Source: Albugo candida (Eukaryota > Oomycota > Peronosporomycetes > Albuginales > Albuginaceae). From it: a stretch of DNA of 64,000 nt. Each line of letters begins with the position of its first letter. Within the stretch, counting starts at the first letter, position 1. This document shows positions 58,877-64,000 of the stretch, piece by piece. The position numbers and the translations under genes were made by a program. The stretch lies in contig CAJNAR010000196.1 in assembly GCA_905220665.1 (NCBI GenBank), positions 1-64,000 of the forward strand, given 5' to 3'. The notes beneath the pieces were generated by a model that was given only the letters and a program-made list of their open reading frames with translations, was not told the DNA's origin and searched no databases.

Positions 58877-58999
58877 TGTAAAAAAGACGCAATTGGTGAG
58901 ATGAAGGGTTGCGACTGATGAGTTCGCGCAAAGATCATAAGGTCGGAGTGTATTAAGTTTCTCAATTACCTGATACTGAACTAGTGCTAGTAACTAACA
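58877..58999 (+). repeat. 3' LTR (123 bp)
   Basis: Begins TGTAAAAAAGACGCAAT and ends ACTAACA. Aligns to the 5' LTR without gaps; about 22 differences by eye (roughly 82% identity), more transitions than transversions. Confidence 0.95.
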
Positions 59000-59004
59000 T
59001 TTCT
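59000..59004 (+). repeat. Target site duplication TTTCT, right copy
   Basis: Identical to 54368-54372. Confidence 0.9.
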
Positions 59005-59039
59005 TTTTCGTGTCGTATAGTAGATGCAAAGCCGAATAC

Positions 59040-59475
59040 ATTTATCCTGTTCCTGGAGCTCGAGTCGCTCAGACAGCTGTCACTCTTCAATGTTCTGGTT
59101 GACAGAAAAATATTTCTCTTAGCAAGCATTTTGCACCATCAAATCGTTTGAATTCGGAAATAAAGATCGCGTTCTGTGGACTAAAGTTGCCACCACACTG
59201 GAATCAAGATAGCATACTACAATTACAAAAGTTCATTCAGAATGATCAGTGGTCTTTCAAATGGTACCAAATCAAGCAGTCAGAATAAAAACCACGAATG
59301 ATATTGATAAATTAGCGGTTCAACGACCTCGCGTCGAGGCCTTCCATTCAGGTGTGTCAACGAGTCAAGCCCAGATAACAGATGCAAGCGCTCAGACGCT
59401 CAGACGCTCACACCAGCTCTCAAAAAAAAAATTCTTCTATTACCAGCTGCTATATTCGAGGAGAAAAATCTTGTA
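59040..59475 (+). pseudogene. Unidentified relic right of the retrotransposon
   Basis: Plus strand: LNSEIKIAFCGLKLPPHW and LQKFIQNDQWSFKWYQ (59150-59268) then, shifted, VPNQAVRIKTTNDIDKLA and FHSGVSTSQAQITD. Coding-like, no family. It may be the other half of the gene interrupted by the retrotransposon, but no shared domain shows this. Confidence 0.25.
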
Positions 59476-59917
59476 AAATAATCAGGTTCTAACCCTCAAA
59501 CTTGAACACGTCGAGAAAGTTCAAAATAAACATTTTTGGCCGTCGTTGGTACACCTCGCGATCAAAATGAGAATCCTATTTATGCCACCACTTGTGGCAA
59601 GCTCAGAATAGGATTTCACTAGCAGCATCACCGGACCTCAATTAAAATCGATCACGTCTTTATTTCACTTTGTCGATACAATATAGCGACTAATAGCAAA
59701 ACTCTGTTCCAGTTATTTGCACAATTTTGTAGACGAGTGTTTTACAATTTTCTTTTCTTTTGCTTGAGAAATAGCCCAAGATTTTGTGCGTTAAGGCTGT
59801 GGACGCAAAAAGCAACTTTAGACATTGGTATTAAATATTGGAGGACGAAGATACCAGAGTGCATAATATAGACCCTCAAACAACGCCACCACACGGAGAA
59901 AGCAAAAGTACTAGAGC

Positions 59918-60560
59918 TCACATTTTAAACAGGATGGATCGTTTCTTCAATGGCCAATGTTGGTTGTGATCTAGCAACTTTGAATTTGGCCAAACGATAA
60001 ATATTACCTCCGTCTCGAATGAAGATTCCGTTTTAACGGCAGTCAAACGCCAGCGCAGAGCATTCAAGGAATTCGTTAATGTATTGACGAAGCTCATTGT
60101 CATCTTCTTTATTGGATTCGTTTCGCTCCAACGATACGGATGGATTGACCTGATTCTTACTAAATTGACTTCGACAACTGCAGGATGAATCTTCTGTATT
60201 GGCTCTACTTCTTGTCACACTGATTGCATCAGTGTTGACGTCAATCAGCGGGAAAGATGAAGATATGAGAACCGGACTTGATCCTTGTTGCAGCAGATAC
60301 GATTGAAGAAGAGCTCATCTTTTTTGATTATTGCAATTGTGATCAGCAGCTGGATTTTTGGATATTAATGCTCCACCAGCGGCGAGCTGCCGTTGATTGG
60401 GTCTTCTCGCTGCATTTCATCCCGGACTGTCATTTGTTTAATTGTGCGTACTTTTGATGGACATATATCCCTTTCTTTTAGGTGAGGAAAACGTAATTTG
60501 CGTATGATTTTTCTTGAGTGTTTCCACTGGCATACTGATCGATTCAACAAGAGCATTTTG
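59918..60560 (-). pseudogene. Unidentified hydrophilic protein relic
   Basis: Minus strand, 5' to 3': RSVCQWKHSRKIIRKLRF and DEMQREDPINGSSPLVE (60541-60365), FPLIDVNTDAISVTRSRAN, SLERNESNKEDDNELRQ and YINEFLECSALAFDCR (60265-60033), then, shifted, ETEVIFIVWPNSKLLDHNQ (about 60020-59960). Consistent strand and composition suggest one gene with two frameshifts. Not recognised. Confidence 0.35.
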
Positions 60561-60694
60561 AGCGTGATTGAAAATATTGGAGAGACTTAGTCTCGACCCG
60601 CGCTCAGTATCTTGCTATCGTGCTGATTGAACGGTGGTCGTATTCCTTACGGGCTGGGTATGCGGTCTATTAAATTATCGGGCCGGATTAGCTC

Positions 60695-61545
60695 CATTTG
60701 ATCTATTATGAACAAAGTACTTTGTTGGGTGCAGGATGCATGCTAACAAGCTTTCTGCTTCTCGCACCCGGGTCCTTTTTTGCTTGGAATCGCATTCCCA
60801 GGGCTACAGTCGGGAATATTGGAACCTACCTGCCTTGCGATGGCTTCCTTCAATCACAGTCGAAAACACCTCACATATTGGACACGCGGTACGAGACTTG
60901 CTGGTGTGGTTGGATACCTCTGTTTTTTTTAATGAGTCTGGGAGAAGCCTTTATCACAACGCTCCTACTTGCTTGCATCTTACCTTTTTTGTACTACGTG
61001 ATCTTATTCGTGATACTCGATAAGTCCAAGCTCCCTATTCAGCCTGCCATATGTCGAGCTGCTGGAACCATTTACGAATCGGCGAGAGAAAGTAACGCTA
61101 AGCGGGCTGCAGTGCTTGTTTATTTCTCACAATACACTATGCAAAGCGGTATGTGATCTTCTAACAGTTTTTCGATTCTCATTGCCCGAACGAAATTCTA
61201 CTCGACTGCGGGGCTAGCCTTTCCATTTGGTGTTCTCCTTGCTCGATCAACGAGAGGATTCTGTCAAGCGTCAATGTCCATCCTATTCGTGTTTGCGTTT
61301 TCGCAAGTCCATTCGCTTGTATTGTTCACATCCGTCGCTATTTGGTACAAGTGTTCCCTGCTTTATTTCACCTTTATGATTGGCACTCTGGATGATGGTG
61401 TCTATGTGAATGAATATACGCTTCTTGCCAGCCAAGACAACTCATATTGGATGGAATTCGCTTTGAGTGCGACGTCAATAGGGAATTACTTTGACGTCAT
61501 CCTTGCCAATTTCGTGGGCTTTTTTGTTCAAAAGGTCTGTTAGCT
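60695..61545 (+). pseudogene. Polytopic membrane protein relic, one in-frame stop
   Basis: A long frame (60698-61156) with MLTSFLLLAPGSFFAWNRIP, a Cys/Trp-rich ETCWCGWIPLFFLMSLGE, two hydrophobic segments (FITTLLLACILPFLYYVILF) and a cytosolic-like KLPIQPAICRAAGTIYE. A TGA at 61154-61156 interrupts it, and the same frame continues LIARTKFYSTAGLAFPFGVL, FVFAFSQVHSLVLFTSVA and FMIGTLDDGVYVNEYTL to 61543. At least five membrane segments. A 19 nt GTATGT...CTAACAG string overlaps the stop but its removal breaks the frame. Family not recognised. One of the better preserved relics. Confidence 0.5.
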
Positions 61546-61979
61546 GTCAATGGACTTCCTGGCCATAGTAGGAGTTTTTGGTAGTAAATGTGATGAATGC
61601 CCTGGAGCTGCATTTCCTTATAAATGTTATTCGCTGTCTATTGGTCGTTCATAAGAAGCACTTGGATTACCGTCCACAAGCCCAAGAACTCAAGCCTAAA
61701 TCGTAGTCGAGAAACACGATACATCCTGCAGATCAACGAGGATGATCTTGCCACTCTCACTGAAACAAGGAGAAGAGCTTATTCGCGCACTATCATCATT
61801 CTCAGCGCCTAATTGAAACAAATGAGAGAGAGGACACTGTAATATAAAAAGCATGTCCCATTCCACATTCGAGTTTAAAATGTTTTTGGTTACCGGCAAA
61901 GAAAACATGCGGCATTTCATCGGTCTTAAAGTACTCTTCGTCAGTAACTGGAAATCACGAAAGCATATCTGAAGCTGGT

Positions 61980-62275
61980 GGAGCGATGTGGCTCCACAAT
62001 AGAAAGCAATCCAGGCAATTGCGTGCATTGTTTTCGGTGAATCGATTCATGTTGGAGGTACCCGGATCTTGTGGCCTGCTTCCCGAGCTTTGTCTAATGC
62101 TTTCTAAAGGTTGGTCATCATGTCCCAGAAAGCAAATATTGCGTACTTCTGCGCGCTTCCTTCCTCGTGTCAGCTGACACAGCGGAAGATGGTCTCACAT
62201 TCCACCAAGCCCTGATTGTGCATTACGGAGATATAACGTCTCATTCTGATGGCAGATCGAATAGCTTCCGTTTGT
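61980..62275 (+). pseudogene. Unidentified short relic
   Basis: Plus-strand pieces in shifting frames, the clearest VSADTAEDGLTFHQALIV and HYGDITSHSDGRSNSFR (62167-62265). An antisense frame 62028-61696 overlaps the left part. No family recognised. Confidence 0.25.
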
Positions 62276-62516
62276 TCGTGTAATTTTGATTTTAAGCGTT
62301 CATATCGACTGCATATTTTGACATGTAAGTTGAGGCAATATCAAAGCAATCGCTCTGGTCGTATTTTCTATATCCAGGGGCACCATCACGAGTCAATTGT
62401 AGTCGGAGAGCATCCACTGATTCCCGCGTATAGATTCCTTTTTTACCTCCTGCAAGATTAATCACAATGAGAGGCGTTCGAGAATGACCTTGTAAGAATC
62501 TGAGATAAAGTATTGC

Positions 62517-62762
62517 TCAGCTGCTGACCACATCTCTTCTCTCGCTTTCGAAAGCCTCGACTATGTCGATAAGCTCTCCAATCTGATTCAATACAAGATA
62601 CGTCCATACCTTCATCCACCCAAACAGAAACGATGAATGTATCGGTGCCGTATACGGGTACATAGGGCCATTCCATAAACGCTCACGTATGGCTTTGACG
62701 CATTCTCGGTTAAAATGTTCCTTTGATGCAACCAGAAATAAAGTATCAATTCTTTGTCGCAA
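62517..62762 (-). pseudogene. Unidentified minus-strand open frame
   Basis: 81 codons with good composition (RIDTLFLVASKEHFNREC, AIRERLWNGPMYPYTAP, TYLVLNQIGELIDIVEAF). No family. It overlaps the start of a plus-strand coding-like stretch, so one of the two is probably chance. Confidence 0.25.
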
Positions 62763-63050
62763 TATGGAATCATCAGGCCGTTTACTTCTTCCTGCAGGAT
62801 TTTGTATCGATTCTATTGTCAGAAATCGTCAGAATGGTTCGACTGGGACAGATATACAAAATACTTCCTAAAGATCGAAATGATAAAGCTTGTTGTCGAT
62901 CTTGTTTCATACAAGAGCGTCATGGAATCCGTAAAGATCCTAAAGAGTAAATATCAGTACGATGGATACGACATTAATGGAGCAACCTTGAGCGAACAGA
63001 GAATCAGATTTTACCTAAGTGAGCTTGATGACATACAAAGGCGTCTGTGA
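62754..63050 (+). pseudogene. Unidentified plus-strand open frame
   Basis: 98 codons; the second half is strongly protein-like: WFDWDRYTKYFLKIEMIK, SYKSVMESVKILKSKYQYD and LSEQRIRFYLSELDDIQRR. The neighbouring frame 62723-62870 has FFVAIWNHQAVYFFLQDF. Together they may be one gene with a frameshift. Not recognised. Confidence 0.3.
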
Positions 63051-63184
63051 GTCACATGGGCGTCTAAAGGCATCTTGAATTATCGAATCAATACTTCTAC
63101 CAGTCGTTGAAATTCTAGCGTTCGATCCATTGTATCATGGATGAACAACGCTGCACCTGATGGTTTATTGGCATGTATCCAAAT

Positions 63185-63425
63185 TCCACACACGTTTACT
63201 GGTGAAAATGAGCATTTAAAGGAAGAACGACCTTGCCTGTCGTGATACTTTCGAAAAGGGTATTATGTCGCATACTGTCCCGCTTTTGCGTAATTTGTGC
63301 ATGCCTTCTTAGAGACTCATTTAAACAGCATTGCTCAGCACACTGTGTCTTTTGTTCGAATGGATACGGTGCATCATCGTCCTCATTCGTGTGAAAGATC
63401 TGTAATCGATGCGATCACGTTTTGA
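63185..63425 (-). pseudogene. Unidentified minus-strand relic
   Basis: Uninterrupted for about 70 codons: HRLQIFHTNEDDDAPYPFE, CAEQCCLNESLRRHAQI and ITTGKVVLPLNAHFH, ending in TAA. Coding-like, not recognised. Confidence 0.25.
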
Positions 63426-63429
63426 GTGC

Positions 63430-64000
63430 TGATAATTTTTACATCGTAAAGATATGGCAGCGTTTCAGGAATGGTACAAGTAATTAGAGCGACCTTAACG
63501 ATGTTGCTGATCAAGCTTTTCATTCCACTTAAAAAGTGAATCGAAAACACAAGAAGATTCAGAAGAAGCAGGTCGAGATAGCTTTTTATTGGTCATGTAT
63601 TGTTACTAGAACGATACAATCAAGAGAGGCTATAGTAAACCTGCTTTATTAGGAAACATTCTTATGATATGTGCTAATCACATGAGTATTGCACAAATGG
63701 TAGCAAACTGACCGCTATAAATCAGCATAAAAATCAATATCAAAGACTGTTTCTCGTATCATCGCATCGAGTGACGATAAGGCTCACTTTTTGCTGGATG
63801 CGTGATCCGTCATTTCGCACCATTCCCGCTTTCTATCAGACTCTTTGCCCCAACTTCATCTTCATCTGCCACCACGAAAAGTGCCTTTTTTCAATTTTGA
63901 TGTCAATCAATCTCATTGCTGATGTCTTCACTAAGCGAGTGATAGATGAGCCAGGCGCTTTTCAAAATCTGCGCTGCGGTTGATCCTTTCGAAAGCCTAG
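63430..64000. other. Right edge, no recognisable gene
   Basis: Short open frames only, including plus 63771-63983 without conserved features. No repeats or RNA genes seen. Confidence 0.3.

Larger units (their letters stand above)
54373..58999 (+). mobile_element. Full-length Ty1/copia LTR retrotransposon, inactive
   Basis: 4,627 bp from TGT to ACA, flanked by the target duplication TTTCT and bounded by two 123 bp LTRs. Domain order is gag, zinc knuckle, protease, integrase, reverse transcriptase, RNase H, which is the copia order (integrase before RT). Frames are cut by many stops, for example in the zinc knuckle, after AYR in integrase (56894), after AGRL in RT (57823) and after FVAAS in RNase H (58561). 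The LTRs differ at about 22 of 123 positions by eye, so the insertion is old. It lies in the decayed block and was not followed by further nested insertions. Confidence 0.95.

Noticed and set aside
61149..61167. A 19 nt ultrashort intron (GTATGT...CTAACAG) over the TGA in the membrane relic
   Set aside because: Removing 19 nt shifts the downstream part out of its good frame; coding resumes in the same frame without removal.
9500..61500. Reassigned stop codons (alternative genetic code)
   Set aside because: All three stops interrupt conserved frames and replace different residues (Lys, Trp, Gln, Glu), frameshifts and deletions accompany them, and the CHAT/STAND gene reads 622 codons without any in-frame stop.
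1..64000. CRISPR arrays, operons, tRNA or rRNA genes
   Set aside because: No regularly spaced short repeats with spacers, no tRNA-like B box with paired arms and no rRNA-like stretches were seen; gene structure is eukaryotic.

Overview
The window reads as nuclear DNA of an intron-bearing eukaryote, most likely an oomycete (stramenopile). Introns that can be placed are GT-AG and 50-61 nt long. The conserved protein pieces fit oomycete versions of their families, and the retroelement is a Ty1/copia type with a short 123 bp LTR. I cannot fix the species; a white-rust-like (Albugo-type) genome is a guess. No bacterial features (operons, Shine-Dalgarno sites, CRISPR) are present.

Layout. 1-1.9 kb: a broken fibronectin type III gene on the minus strand. 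2-7.3 kb: two arrays of a ~318 bp (106-codon) tandem repeat encoding a Lys-rich protein, separated by a unique Lys-rich tail and by a shrunken pyruvate carboxylase relic whose 3' end is fused to the second array. 7.5-9.4 kb: the only convincing intact conserved gene, a two-exon CHAT-protease/STAND-NTPase protein of about 622 residues. 9.5-54 kb: a graveyard. No long open frame exists, yet pieces of ordinary housekeeping genes follow each other every 1-3 kb on both strands, many with their introns still readable: ornithine decarboxylase, a PPEF-type phosphatase with EF hand, RFT1, RNA polymerase III subunit RPC11, an ELP6-like protein, a BMT5-type (DUF2431) rRNA methyltransferase, a rhodanese/sulfurtransferase, MCM5, exosome subunit RRP4 and a PDIA6-type disulfide isomerase, plus several coiled-coil, helical and membrane proteins I cannot name. 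All carry stops, frameshifts and internal deletions. 36.7-38.4 kb is AT-rich and holds a ~73 bp satellite. 54.37-59.0 kb: a full-length but old Ty1/copia retrotransposon with a perfect 5 bp target duplication. 59-64 kb: more unnamed relics, including a polytopic membrane protein.

The main message is that a formerly gene-dense, intron-bearing segment appears to have lost function as a block while keeping gene order and introns. Against this background the CHAT/STAND gene, a domain combination associated with cell-death and immune signalling, stands out as preserved. Most unnamed segments are called only from coding-like amino-acid composition and short open frames, and should be treated as tentative.
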